A program made the position numbers and the translations under genes. A stretch of DNA of 64,000 bases from Paroedura picta. Taxonomy: Eukaryota; Chordata; Lepidosauria; Squamata; Gekkonidae. The notes beneath the pieces were generated by a model that did no database searches, was not told the origin of the DNA, and was given only the letters and a program-made list of their open reading frames with translations. The DNA is taken from the NCBI RefSeq assembly GCF_049243985.1, contig NC_135372.1:94603318-94667317 (forward strand). The letters run 5' to 3'. This document shows positions 30,387-41,690 of this stretch, one piece after another. Positions within the stretch are counted from its first letter, which is position 1. Each line of letters opens with the position of its first letter.

Positions 30387-30524
30387 CAAGGTTGGTCAAA
30401 CATCGGCTCTCCAGATGTCCATGAACTACAGTTCCCATGAGCCCCCTGCCAGCATGTGCCAGCAGGGGGCTCGTGAGAATTGTAGTCCATGGCCATCTGG
30501 AGAGCTACTGTTTGGCAACCCCTG
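30387..30524. mobile_element. Near-palindromic hAT-like element, divergent copy
   Basis: A long imperfect hairpin: CTCCAGATGTCCATGAACTA on one arm and TAGTCCATGGCCATCTGGAG on the other, with centre AGCCCCCTGCCAGCATG. Ends CAAGGTTGGTCAAAC and TTTGGCAACCCCTG. It belongs with the elements at 31193, 38923 and 57095. No target duplication is visible. Confidence 0.7.
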
Positions 30525-31192
30525 CAAAATAAAAGGATAGGGTTGGTTAGAAACCTGCATCAGTAGGAGAAAAGTAAATTGGTTATGTGTAGAATTTTTA
30601 TGGAAAAAGAGCACACTCTCATAGCCAAATGGCAAAGTCCAGTTTACATCTCCAGAAAAATTAGCCCTGCCTTCTGCCAGATTACCCCCCAAAAAGGTGG
30701 CTTAAATACTTCCACTACTCTAAACTCAAAGAATAGAAGGGGAAGCCTCTGGACCAATCAGCTCCTGTTTCTTCCATTCACTTAACTCCACAGCCCAGCT
30801 GTCCTCAGTAACAAGTAGGCAGGTCTCAAGGAGACAAATACCTACCCAACCACATATCAGTTTAGTGAACACATTCGCAGCTCCCTCCTGCTTTCTGAAG
30901 CAAGGGGGAGGGGAAGAAAAAGGTATCTCCCTTGGACCACTGTGTTCCTTTGTAAATATCAGAAGTTGTTTGTTTGTATGTGTGTTTTAACATGTGTTTT
31001 TCAGGTTCTAGCCTTTTGATTTTTATGTATATCCTCACCTGCTGGTTGAAACTATCAGATCACACAACTAGAAACTTTAGACAAGATACAATAAGCTCAG
31101 GTCAGCCTAGCCTGCCCATCTCTGCTGCTTCCCAGTTTTATTTTCATTTTTCTATTCTTTTATATTTTGGGAAAGGAAACCACCCTGTAGAC

Positions 31193-31283
31193 CAAGGGGT
31201 AGTCAAACTGCGGCCCTTCAGATGTCCATGGACTACAATTCCCATGAGCCCCTGCCAGTGAACGCTTAATTTGTCTACCCCTG
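31193..31283. mobile_element. Near-palindromic hAT-like element, shortened copy
   Basis: Starts CAAGGGGTAGTCAAACTGCG, ends TTTGTCTACCCCTG, with an exact 8-bp duplication CTGTAGAC (31185-31192 and 31284-31291). The left arm is intact and the right arm largely lost. Confidence 0.88.
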
Positions 31284-31294
31284 CTGTAGACATT

Positions 31295-32140
31295 GAAGGA
31301 GATCCTGAGTTATCCCCTCTTGCTAAAAACTAACTTCCCAAACTAATTAAGAGACTTTCTATTTGGGTAACACTGCAATATTCAGAAACACACCTGATCA
31401 TATGTACCTTCTCAGCCATCTCCCAGATCCAACCAAGCAGAGTGACTTTTCTCCTTACAAAACTGGGGTAAAAGAAGCTACATTTGCTAGAAAGTCTGTG
31501 CAAATGTACTTCTACACAAACACTCTTTTCTTCATTCCATGCTCTGTCAGGTGGCTGTTTCTCAACTCACACAGTTCTAGAGACATCCCTGCCTCTAGCT
31601 TTAATTTTTCGGTACCCTTTTTTCTATCACTGTTCCTCTTATCCCTAAACCTGCTTAAAGCTTATTTCCACCACACTTTGATTTCCACATATTAATGAAT
31701 AAGGTTTTTAAACATTCTTCTGAGAGCAATCACATTAGAAGTCATGGAATAGTCAAACCTTCTGACAGAGCATTTAATGAAGTAGGTGGAAAGTCCTGGC
31801 TGCTACAAAGGTGGTTACTCTGGAGAAGACCATGGCTTTGACAAATCATGTAGTACTGCTAAGGTTCTCCAGTAGCTATTCCGTTGAGAATACATATCCC
31901 TGCTGCTGAAGGCTGTGTCTTTATTTCTTAATAAGCCCACTGTGCATAATAATTATCCATGTCCCTTCTCATGCTTTTTTACATAAGCCTAAGAAGCAGC
32001 AGGCCAGTGTACAATGGCCATTGTGTTTCCTAAAGTATTTTAAGAACCATCCCCTGGCCAAGAGTCCTCACTGTCCATATCATTCAAGTTTAGCACTCTC
32101 ACATGAAAGTTGTATAAAATTAACAGCACACAGAGTATTG
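31295..32140. other. Downstream of CDKN1A, no recognised feature
   Basis: No repeat or reading frame that I can support. Confidence 0.3.
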
Positions 32141-32144
32141 CTCC

Positions 32145-34695
32145 ATAATTAAGCCATTTATTTTAAAACTATTTAACACAGCAGCTTTATATTCACAAAC
32201 AGATTAGTGCTGATAGCGTCCTAGCATTACCCTGAATGCAAAAGTGCGATGGACAAAGTAGCCTGGCCACGGCAACTCTCACCAGAATGGTCAAGTAGCC
32301 ACAGACAAATTAAGCATCTTTATTTTTTTTAAAGTGCCCATGACTGTGCTTTGAATGGGATGGCTCTTGTACCAAACATTGTTATGCAATACAGAATGCC
32401 ACACACACTCCCGGCCAACCCTGTAAGCTTCTGTACTTATAAAGCAACTTCCTGAATAACCTTCCAACCCAGTCCGTCACTCCTCCAAGGAACTACATAA
32501 AGCATAGCTATTTTGAGAACTTGCTCCAAACATCTTTCAATATGTTTTGTAACATAATATGGCTAGTAGCTCTTCAGTTTTTGCTCCTGTATCATTTCCT
32601 CAACCATTACCCAGGCAATCCAGTAGATGTTTGACGCCCCATCCTCCATTTTGCACTCCGCCTAGACTCTGGATGGGGTACATACAAAAAAGGGGAGGGC
32701 TACAAAAAGCACACTCATATTGTTTGTCAAAATTAAATTAAACAAACCAGGATGTTGTTACCCCCAATATTTCCCCCCAACATAGAAGCAGGCAAGTGGA
32801 ATGTACCTTTTAGTAACCACATAATAAGTGTTTTCAGAGGTTTGGAATCTGCTTCCTAGTTCCAGCTCCTCCTTATTTCACTAAGGAGAAGTTCTTCATA
32901 AAGCAGCGCTCACATGGTATGGATAGAAGGGAACACCATCCCAACTACCCCTTGCTGAGAAATAAGAGCCTGTGAAAACAGGGAAATCACAGTAACAGCT
33001 GTGATTTACACACTGCCATTAGAGATGTAGGCTCTGGATTTCTAAAGCCTTCATTTCAAAAGTCAGAAACTCCTGAGGGTTTTTGACAACCTGACACCAG
33101 TGGTAATGAAAGCATCCACCTCAAGCGCAGCATGAAACCTTCAGAATCCAGTTCTCATACTGAGAAAATAATGGGGCTGCAGTATTAAGAGGTAAGTGCC
33201 AATTTCCTCAACAAGATTAAACATGCTCTGGTCTTTCAACACAGCTGGCCAGAACACAAGTTGCTGTGGAAGTTAATGAAAGTCCGTGGGATTAAATCCT
33301 TATCATCCCAAGATCAGGAGTTTTCCTAGTGGAAGGACTGAAAGTCCTGGGTGTGCCACAACAACCTCAATCACTAGCCATTTGGTTTTTAGTTGAGAGC
33401 CATTAAGACCAAAGAACAATTAGAGGTACTAGAGGCATGATCTATACTAAAATCAGGAAGTTACTACACTGGTGAAACCATCCCAATATGTTTTCTGAAA
33501 AGCTCAGTGAATGTAGCGAGGTATATTTCAGAGATTCATGGCTGTCGTAGGCTACATTTCTTTCCCCAGGTTAACATTACCCCTACAGACGTGCACCAAG
33601 ACAAGAACCCATATTCCTTGACCATTTTGCCTATGAAAATGTTCAAAACGCACAACAGCCAAGCATCAAGGCTATAATTATTAGGTGCTATTCAGTACTA
33701 TCTGAGCAAGGAACCCCCATACAAATATCTGTTTGCAAAGCTAGGGCTAAGTGGACACCAATTGCCCACCACACCAAAGCCTCCATCTTCATGAGAGATC
33801 AAAAAGTTTGCTAGACTAAGCCAGTCCTTCTCTTCTCTCTCCCCCCCCCCACCAACAACTGTCCTGTTAACATAGGATAAAGGAACAGATCCTGCAAAGA
33901 TACTGGTCAGTATACTATCACTCCATGCATAAACACCTGATTTTCCTGCATTCTTCTCTTGCTGCAGCCACTTCCCTGAGAAGATCGTGGCCCCTGGCTA
34001 CAGCAGCACATGGGGAAACAGCTGCACAAAATGGGAGGGGCTGGAAAAAGGAGGCCAAGGAGGTGAAGTCACTCCTCTTCTGCAAGCTAAAGAAAGGGGA
34101 TGATTTCACCTACGAGGCTAGTCCACTGACGCCCATGGCAGTTCCTGCAACCATAAAGACCACTGCAGGGGTCAGAGAACTTCAGGAAAGAAAAGGAATG
34201 TGGGAAAAACTAAATGGATGACAGAATACAAGCAATCTTTTACCTGAGGCAAATATATCAAAAATAGCAAATGGCCACTGTGCTAGACAGCATCCTCAGC
34301 CACAGCCAGAACGAGCACTGATCCTTCATTGCAAGCATCACTGCAGTTAGCATTTAAATACATTTTCTACCCCAACCACATTAAAACGGTTTTAAAGATA
34401 AGGCTTTACAATACTACATTGCACATCAGTCTCCAGTGCTACTCATAAATAAGAGAGGAAGTTCTACAATCTTCCCAAGTGTTATATCTACTATGCCATT
34501 TTTTTTTTTTGCGCAATAGAAGAGGCTGGCAAAAGTCATCAGAGCAAAGGTCCCAACTCTGATTAACTGCTCCTTCAAACAATTGTCCTGGTGACTCCAT
34601 TGGATGTTGTGCCCAGTTAGGTCATTTCCGCTAATACAGTGAAGACAGCATCTTCGGCAAAGAAGCTGCAGAAGTATTTCGGTTCCTCTGCTGCA
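32145..34695 (-). other. CDKN1A: CDKN1A 3'UTR (probable extent)
   Basis: From the stop codon leftwards about 2.5 kb contain no recognisable transposon, unlike the flanks. On the minus strand AATAAA occurs at 32324-32319 and 32162-32157, either of which could end the transcript. Long 3'UTRs with regulatory elements are known for CDKN1A; the extent here is inferred. Confidence 0.55.
32157..32162 (-). terminator. Candidate CDKN1A polyadenylation signal (distal)
   Basis: AATAAA on the minus strand within an AT-rich stretch. An alternative lies at 32319-32324. It is placed where repeat-free sequence ends. Confidence 0.4.
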
Positions 34696-34745
34696 TCATG
34701 GATTTGACTTGCATGGGACAGTTCTCCTCTTTGAGCTGTAGAAGT
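34696..34745 (-). CDS. CDKN1A: CDKN1A exon 3, coding part (end of PIP box, nuclear signal)
   Basis: Acceptor cagtttttttctgttcttttccag. Reads (D)FYSSKRRTVPCKSNP and TGA at 34698-34696. The FY pair supplies the aromatic plug for PCNA, and KRR plus CK give the basic tail. Confidence 0.96.
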
Positions 34746-35834
34746 CTGGAAAAGAACAGAAAAAAACTGAACGTGCTACCAGCAGGAATGAGGCAAGTAT
34801 AGATACATGGAAGGGGGCAGGTTTCAGGGCATCTTTCAGTCAGCCAAGGCCTGGAAACCCCAACTATACCCTGGATGCCGATTGATTTTTAGACCATTCA
34901 CTGCCAAAATCTAATTTCCTTTCCTTCAGACAGAGTCCTTTCACCACCTCCACCATCCACACATCATCCACAACCCTCACAAAAAAATTGATCTTCTCCT
35001 ATAATCTTACCTGCTGCCACCACACAAGGGCCTTTGCGTAAGCAGAATGAAATGCTGAAGTATTCCTTCAGTACACAAGTGGATAAAAGCTGAAATACAT
35101 CTGCCCCCAAATTCTCCAACACTCAGTGTGCACTTGACCATCTTCCAGTTTACACTTATTGTACTTGACAGCAGTAGACACCAGTGTTCAGTATATAACA
35201 GCCAACAATGCAATTTTAATAAGGAGGCTGGCTTTTAATATTACTAAGGAAAAATCCCTTTAAGTAAAGAGACGACAACAACAACCCAGTGCCAGATTTT
35301 GCATGCCAAATTCAACAGCTTAAATCCCCAAGCGGAAATCAATGCAGCTCAGAGTCTTTTGACATTCCATTTCAGCTTTAGTCAATGATGCTGATGTTTA
35401 GCTCCATGCACAGGTGAATAAAGTCAAAGCAGCACTCCCTTACCTTTTATAGTTGTCTGCTTTCTTTTCAAATGCCTTGAGGACTCAACCTCAAAGCTCC
35501 CCGGTTCAGGATTGTCTGTCTTTGCGTGTCTCTTGAGAAGCACGGGGGAGCTCCGGCTCTTGACTCCAACACAACTGTTCTCCTTTGAGTGACTTAGCAG
35601 TTCTTGAGGTGCCAACTCTTCAACATGGGAGACCTTCTCCCATTTGTAGTCCCCTTCAAGTGGGGTTTCAGTTTCAAAGTCAAAGTTCCACTTGCATCGG
35701 GCCTCCTCCCATTCCGCCTTCATCAAGGACTGGAAGTCATTCTGGAGCTGTTCATGATCCACTGGTCCAAAGAGGTTCCTGCAAAGCTTCCTGCTGCAGG
35801 ATGACCTTGGGATATCACCCTGAGACAGAGGCAT
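34696..35834 (-). CDS. CDKN1A: CDKN1A, p21 cyclin-dependent kinase inhibitor (coding region, two exons)
   Basis: Join of 35834-35444 and 34745-34696 gives 146 residues (human p21 has 164). It blocks cyclin-CDK complexes and binds PCNA in the nucleus. Visible motifs: cyclin-binding RNLFG (19-23, human RRLFG), GPVD-EQL (23-30), CDK-binding WNFDF then TETPLEGDYKW (49-65), a variable middle with SSPVLLK, and a C-terminal PIP box QTTIKDFY (126-133) followed by basic SSKRRTVPCKSNP. The exon-2 end ATAAAAG|GTAAGG joins ACTTCTACAG in frame to form KDFY. Unlike human, the second cyclin motif (RRLIF) is absent (RRTVP). Start chosen at the first ATG after the acceptor; RAB44 lies downstream as in mammals. 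Confidence 0.97.
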
Positions 35835-35843
35835 TTCCTTCCA
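35444..35843 (-). CDS. CDKN1A: CDKN1A exon 2 (start codon, cyclin/CDK inhibitory domain)
   Basis: Acceptor tttccttatag, nine untranslated bases, then ATG at 35834-35832. It encodes residues 1-130 and ends at donor AAAAG|GTAAGG. One large central coding exon preceded by a noncoding exon is the usual CDKN1A structure. Confidence 0.96.
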
Positions 35844-35849
35844 CTATAA

Positions 35850-36145
35850 GGAAAAGAAGCAATACATGGTTACCATGCAGATACATAGAAGACCTGGTGA
35901 TACAAATCATGCACTATGAAACCAAGCATAACCAACCAAGTAACACCTGAAACCTTTCAAGATTTGCCAGGATAAACTTAAAAACCATGGAAGGTGCTCT
36001 ACAGTGTACATGCATATTTTTATTACAGCAGACTCCACTCCAACGAAGATAATTATATGCTTGTCAGCTAGATGATCATGTAACATCACACCTCCCATCT
36101 CCATCCTAAACACAGCCCTGTCAAATTCTTCTACTTCGTAAAGCT
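35850..36145 (-). other. CDKN1A intron 1, left part, no recognised feature
   Basis: No repeat or regulatory motif that I can support. Confidence 0.3.
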
Positions 36146-36151
36146 TGAGCA

Positions 36152-36360
36152 TCAGTGTGGTATAGTGATGAAAGGGTATTGGACTAGCATCTGGAGACTC
36201 AGGTTCAAATTCCTACTCATGTCATGGAAGCTAGCACACACTCTCAGCCAAGCCTACCTCACAGGACTTTTGAAAAGTAAAATGGAGAAAATGAGAATGA
36301 TGTAAGCAGCTTTGAGCATTCATTGGGGAGAAAAGCATGATGGAAATTAATGATTATTAA
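36152..36360 (+). mobile_element. tRNA-derived SINE
   Basis: tRNA-like head with A-box region 'gtgtggtatagtgatgaaag' and B box 'caggttcaaattcctact', then a diverged body ending in an AAT-rich tail. It lies in CDKN1A intron 1. Confidence 0.65.
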
Positions 36361-36369
36361 TAAGTGAAA

Positions 36370-37200
36370 TACAAATGTATCTGAAAACCATTTCCAGTGC
36401 AGCGTCACCAGGTACCAATAATAAAGGTCAGCTCTAATACATTCTAAAAGAAGACCTCCACATTTTAAAGATTAAATCTTTTTACAGGTGTGAAGCACAG
36501 CGCTGTATAACTCACTTGTTATAGCTGGGTTCAGATGTCAGTTGATTGACCAGTCATTCAACACTCACAATCAATTACTTAACTGTGGTCAAGTATTTCA
36601 GGAAGCCAAGAACACTGCTGTTTAGGTAGCAGCTTACTAAACAAAAGCAAACTTCTACCATGCTTTCTTTTCTTTACCAAGTCCATGATGGCTGCCCCCT
36701 TGTCCGGTCACAAGAAAAAGCAAATGTTAAAGGCCTCTCCCGACCACCTGTGCCAATTAGTTTAATAGTAGCTATTATGTTATTTGGCTACATTTCTATT
36801 TGAAGTACTGATGGTACAGATGTTCTACCTTGATGTAATAAGATGAAAGCTGGAAGAACTGATGCACATTTGTTCATGTCTACAGAAACCTTAACCAAGG
36901 CTGTTTAGCTACTATCCCAGACAAATGCTCATTTCATTATTCACAGTAACAGCTGACTTGTGTGTTGTAATTAGCAATAGTATTAGCAAGAAGTACAACC
37001 CTACTTATCTATTTGGCCTGAATAAAGTTATTTCTTTAAAAAATACTTGACCCATTTGTTTTTAATCAAAGGTCTACTCATAGATTGTATGATCTCTTCA
37101 TAAATCTTAAGTTGGACTTTCCACTAGACCCAAATATCTGAAATATTAGCTTATGACTTACTCCAAACAATATTCTGGTATGTATTTTATTCTCAGAGTA
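36370..37200 (-). other. CDKN1A intron 1, no recognised feature
   Basis: AT-rich. I see no repeat or gene. Confidence 0.3.
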
Positions 37201-37206
37201 CTGGGG

Positions 37207-38110
37207 GGCATTTCCCACGGCTTAAAAATAGCACAATGGTTGCCGATTGAAAACGCTACTAATTTGCCATAACGCACGACGTCGTCAACAATCTGCAACA
37301 ATCCTGAAACCGATCAGCAATAAGCGCTTCGTTGTGGCGCTTTCAGGGGAATCCAGAAAACTGGATTCACCCTCCGGATAGCGATACACTCCTGCAACCA
37401 ATCTGCAACAGTAGCGCTAAAGACCTGTGCGTTACCATTGTAGCTGGTTCTTCAAAGTCCCTCCCCCTGGATCTCTCCTCCAAACTTCCGGCGAAGCGAT
37501 CGCCATTTTTTTTTCTCGGAGCGAGCGGGGATAAACGCACCGGCGAGCCTCTTTCTGTTTAGAGGCTTCCCTGGCTTCAGTCCTTCACCTTTAGTCACTA
37601 AGCACAAACCACATTAAAGCCCGTTTGCTGAAATAAAGTCCCTTTATTTTTTACACATAAATTCAGCCGAAAATCGAGCCCGTGAGAAGGGGGGGGGGGG
37701 AATTTTTTTTTATCACTCGAGCCAGCGTGCCAACGATCATACAATCAAACGATAGATCACATTAGGCAGCTGGATGGGTCTCTCCAGTGCAAGGAATCTA
37801 CGTAGATTCGTTGCTATGGGTCTGTTTTTTTTTTTAAAAAAGCTTTCTTAAAGGGAAAGGGGCTGTTTGGGAGCATGCTAACGGCTGCCCATTGGCTGCT
37901 TGACGGCCAGGGGCGGGACAAGCTTGGCAATAGCGCTTCCTTTCTAGCGATTTCTGCCGAGACCGGAAGCCTGTGGGAAACGCTAAAAAACGCAACTGAT
38001 TCCACTACAAAGCCAGGTGTGCAAAACGACGAATTCCACTATTTTAAATGGCGATTTTTCATTCCGCAAACAATTTGCAACAAAGATCGCCGTGGGAAAT
38101 GGCCCTGGTT
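37207..38110. mobile_element. 0.9 kb non-autonomous TIR element, copy B (CDKN1A intron 1)
   Basis: Ends GGGGGGCATTTCCCACGGC and GCCGTGGGAAATGGCCC. The interior matches 23185-24070 throughout in the same orientation, including CGCCATTTTTTTTTCTCGGA, ACACATAAATTCAGCC and GCTAACGGCTGCCCATTGGC. The long plus- and minus-strand frames inside do not persist between copies. No target duplication is obvious. Confidence 0.82.
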
Positions 38111-38119
38111 CTTAGCCTT

Positions 38120-38910
38120 ACTGTCCAGCAACATAATTAGATGTCCCCAAGCAAAAAAAAAAAAGAAAACAAATATTTATTTCTGGAAGCTTCTCACACA
38201 TGTGATCTCATGAATATCATTAATTTGTTATTTGCCCAGCTGGGGAAGGCTTTGCTGCTGGATTCCTACTTTTTAATGAGTTAGGGAGAAATTGTGGAGC
38301 TGAGACTTTATGTTCAAGGCATGGTGACGTAACACCAGTCTGTCTGAAGTCACTGCAAATAAGAAAGGGCTTCCTAAAATTCTAAATGCCTGACAAGATC
38401 TGTAGTTAATCAAATGTGTATAACACTGCCCCAGTTAAGAATCATTGGGCTAGATCGTAGGCCTATCCTAAGGCATCCATTATTCATGCAAATTTGAGAG
38501 AGACAACGGATCATGGAAGAGATACATGTATTAGAGCATCTACCGACAGCTATATTGGCAATATCATGGCATTGTCAGACCCTTTGTACTAAGTAGCATA
38601 AATTTCCATAGAGCAGCCTTCAGCTGTCACATTTCTAAGTAAACCTGTGGCACTTGCTTAACACTGCCTGCTACACAGATATATAGCATAGATAATCCTA
38701 TTTCAGTATGCATCACAATTGTGTCAATCTACAGATGTGGCAGAATGCCAGCTACCAAAGGACACAAAGGACACAACAGACATGCCTTTAAATCTACACA
38801 AGCACTGACACTGAAACACTGGTTTGGCATATCCGGTGCCTCAGCCTACACACTTCTAGTCTTTTGGCTTCACTGTTCTTAATCTTCACCAATCGATCCT
38901 ATAGACAGTG
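38120..38910 (-). other. CDKN1A intron 1, no recognised feature
   Basis: An oligo-A run (38152-38164) is the only landmark. Confidence 0.3.
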
Positions 38911-38922
38911 TCCCCTCTAAAC

Positions 38923-39051
38923 CAGGGGTAGTCAAACTGCGGCCCTCCAGATGTCCATGGACTACGATTCCCAGGAGCCCCTGCCAGCAGCAGGGGCTCC
39001 TGGGAATCGTAGTCCATGGACATCTGGAGGGCCGCAGTTTGACTACCCCTG
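38923..39051. mobile_element. Near-palindromic hAT-like element, best-preserved copy
   Basis: 129 bp that read almost identically on both strands: CAGGGGTAGTCAAACTGCGG ... and its exact inverse CCGCAGTTTGACTACCCCTG, joined at CCTGCCAGCAGCAGGGG. Exact 8-bp duplication CTCTAAAC (38915-38922, 39052-39059). It looks young because the arms still match over about 60 bp. Confidence 0.93.
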
Positions 39052-39262
39052 CTCTAAACCATGCATGTAAGCAGCCATTAACACAGGAAGCCCCGCTCAG
39101 CAGTAATCTGGAATCATTCCGGGTCTGGCACAGCCCTTTTTAAGATTACAGCAGTTACATCCTTCTCAGGATGTGAACTGCACAGTAGGGTGTGTAATTA
39201 GATGGAACATTGACTATGGACAAGTGTGATTACAAGCTAAAATGAGGAAAGACATAACCATG

Positions 39263-39925
39263 TTTGAATCCAGTGGCATCCTTTAAGAACAAAGTTTTAT
39301 CCAAAATACAAGTTTTATGCGCAAGCACACTTCTTCAGACATAACGAAACAGTTTCTTTAACCATACATATAGCCAAAAAGTGTGTGTGTGTTAATTGCC
39401 AGGAAGGTTTAGCTACAGTTGGAATACTAATTACCTGGGGCAATTACACCTGAGATAGGATTGAGCTATAACTGCCCAGTTAATTATGTATTCACAATTA
39501 TTATTATTTTATTTAGATTTTTATACTGCCCATATGTTATCTGAATCCTAGCTAAACCTTCCTGGCAATTAACACCCCACCCACCCTCTCTCTACCAATG
39601 TGTATTGTTGAGGAAACTGTTTCATTATGTCTGAAGAAGTGTGCATGCACACAAAAGCTCATCTGTAACCCTCAGTGCCTAAATAAAAGGGGTAAGGGGT
39701 CATGGGGGAAAAAATTACTCCCCTTCATCCCCATGCACTCCTGTGCTAGCCTACCCTCTTCTTCCACTTCTGTCCCCCAGGTTCTAACACCCGTTGTATT
39801 CCTGGATACAATGGGCTTTACCCCTAGTATCCTGAATAAAACTTTGTTAGTCTTAACGGTGCCACACAACTCAAACATTTTTCTGCTGCTTCAGATGAAC
39901 ATGGCTACCCACCTGAATCTATCTG
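39263..39925. repeat. Large inverted repeat built from a DNA-transposon-like family, with an L2-like tail in the loop
   Basis: Arm 1 (about 39321-39414) and arm 2 (about 39550-39650) are inverse copies. A 24-base stretch is perfect between 39391-39414 and 39550-39573. The loop holds (TTA)n and a LINE-like terminal fragment (39495-39545). Beyond arm 2 the family continues with GAAGAAGTGTGCATGCACAC, a ~110-base variable part, and CTGCTGCTTCAGATGAACAT. Confidence 0.75.
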
Positions 39926-39929
39926 TCTT

Positions 39930-40550
39930 CATGAGAGAAAGCAGTCTCTCATTACCAGCACAATGATCTCCCACAACATTACCTTTCTAAAGAGATTGAA
40001 TGTTCTTAACCAATCACAGCTGAGAAATCAGGTGTCCCATCAGGCCAACTTAGCCACATCTCAGACCAATTTAATCTTCTCAAGTTAACATACATATTTT
40101 ATATGCATGACTGTATATTTGGGAAACCGGCCACTTTCATTTGAGTGACATGTTTCCAAAAGACAAGCTTATAATGTTGCCTTCCTCCAGTGCTCAGGTT
40201 AAGAAGAGGCAGAGATTAAAAATAGCAGCATCCTTCATGCATGTTCTTTATAAACAGCTACGCAGGATGACATCACAGCAAGAAATTTCAGACATACCAG
40301 AACAAGCCCTGGCAGGTAGTATTGATGCCTAGGACAAGCCTCAACTTGAAATCTTGTTAAATCGCCACTTCAAAGCACTGGAGTGTCTAGGAAGCAGCTG
40401 CAGTTCCCACATTCTGATTCCAAGCAAAAAGGGTAGCCATATTCACTGTCTTGACAATAGTCTTGGCCATCAATCTGCTGGAATCCACTAGCATAAAGAG
40501 TCTAGAAAAACTAACTATGCCACCTACCACACTCCTCCTTGACAGATCAG
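39930..40550 (-). other. CDKN1A intron 1, no recognised feature
   Basis: No gene or repeat recognised. Confidence 0.3.
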
Positions 40551-40551
40551 G

Positions 40552-40756
40552 TTAGCAACCTCCAGGTGGTAGTTAGAGGTCTCCCACAATTATAAATGAT
40601 CTTCAGGTGACAGATATCAGTTCCATCTGGAGAAAATGGCCACTTTTAAAGGGAAAAACTATGGCATTACATCCCATTGAAGTCCCTATTTTATCCAGGC
40701 AACATCCCCAAAACTTTCAAGTATTTCCCCAACCCAGAGCTGGCAGCCCTACTATC
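40552..40756. mobile_element. GGTTGCC-type miniature element, copy 5
   Basis: Reverse orientation: 'aggttagcaacctccaggt' at the left, 'ttcaggtgacagatatcagt' in the middle, 'acccagagctggcagcccta' at the right. Both termini can be followed. Confidence 0.72.
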
Positions 40757-40974
40757 AGGTAACATCTGGATGTTTACATTGTGGAAGGAAACAAAGGCCT
40801 TACCACATGACCACTGCAGCAAACGGTGACTGCTTCAAGTTTAAAATATGCTCAATCCTAGTTCATAGCCAGCTGGTCACGTGTGCTATCATATGCTTCC
40901 AGTTCATCACCCTAAAACTAATAAAAGTGGAGCAGCAGATTTTGTTTTTACAGACACCAGAGACCATCCAAAAA

Positions 40975-41225
40975 ACAAGTGAGTTCTGGGTCAAATCAAG
41001 TCTGAATTCTCCCTAGAAGCTAAAGTGACTAAACTGGGGCCATTATACTTTGAACACATCATAAGAGTCATTGGAAAATAATGCTAGGAAAAGTTGAATG
41101 CAGTAGGAAAAGAAGATCCATGGCCTTCAGTCTGCAACACCCAAGCAAGAAGGCTGTTAACTATAGAAGGTTTTGGAGGGCATTAATTCACAGGGCTGCC
41201 ATAATTAGGAGGCAGCAGAATAGTG
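40975..41225 (+). mobile_element. RTE-BovB LINE 3' fragment
   Basis: 'aaacaagtgagttctgggtc' and 'tgaattctccctagaagcta' match 8505-8590. Then 'atccatggccttcagtctgc', 'aaggctgttaactatagaag' and 'gggctgccataattaggagg' follow the BovB 3' region. It lies in CDKN1A intron 1. Confidence 0.8.
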
Positions 41226-41229
41226 TAGG

Positions 41230-41690
41230 CTCACACTTGAGTTTTAACTCTATTTCATAACAAGACCTGGCAAGTATAGCTTAACAAGCTCTGCTACAGA
41301 AAGGTTTAAGCTTTAAATCTTAAATGGGATGCATGTGTGCACATACATATACACACACTATAAAAAGGAGATGTTGGAAACCTGCCAGTACAAGGTGTTT
41401 ACTTGCTAAATAATTTGCTCCAGTGAATTTCTTTATACTCTGGGTATTTGAGACCACAGTCAGGGTTGTGACCTCTCGACTCCCTCTTCCTGCCCCCCAC
41501 TCCCAAAAAACCCAGTCATATTCTACAAGTGAATTCAACAGTACAATCTTAGGGAGGCCATAACCTACCCAGCATCTCCTGCAGGAGAAAGTGGCATTTC
41601 AACTTCCAGTACCGCTTCAGACATAACCCCTTATTCCCAGTCAACCTCTAGCTCCATCCAACTGAAACCGCCAACATTCCTCGGTTAAAA
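41230..41690 (-). other. CDKN1A intron 1, no recognised feature
   Basis: Ordinary sequence running into the CpG island. Confidence 0.3.

Noticed and set aside
35585-35950. 121-codon plus-strand frame opposite CDKN1A exon 2
   Set aside because: It is the shadow of the conserved minus-strand coding exon and runs past its splice borders.
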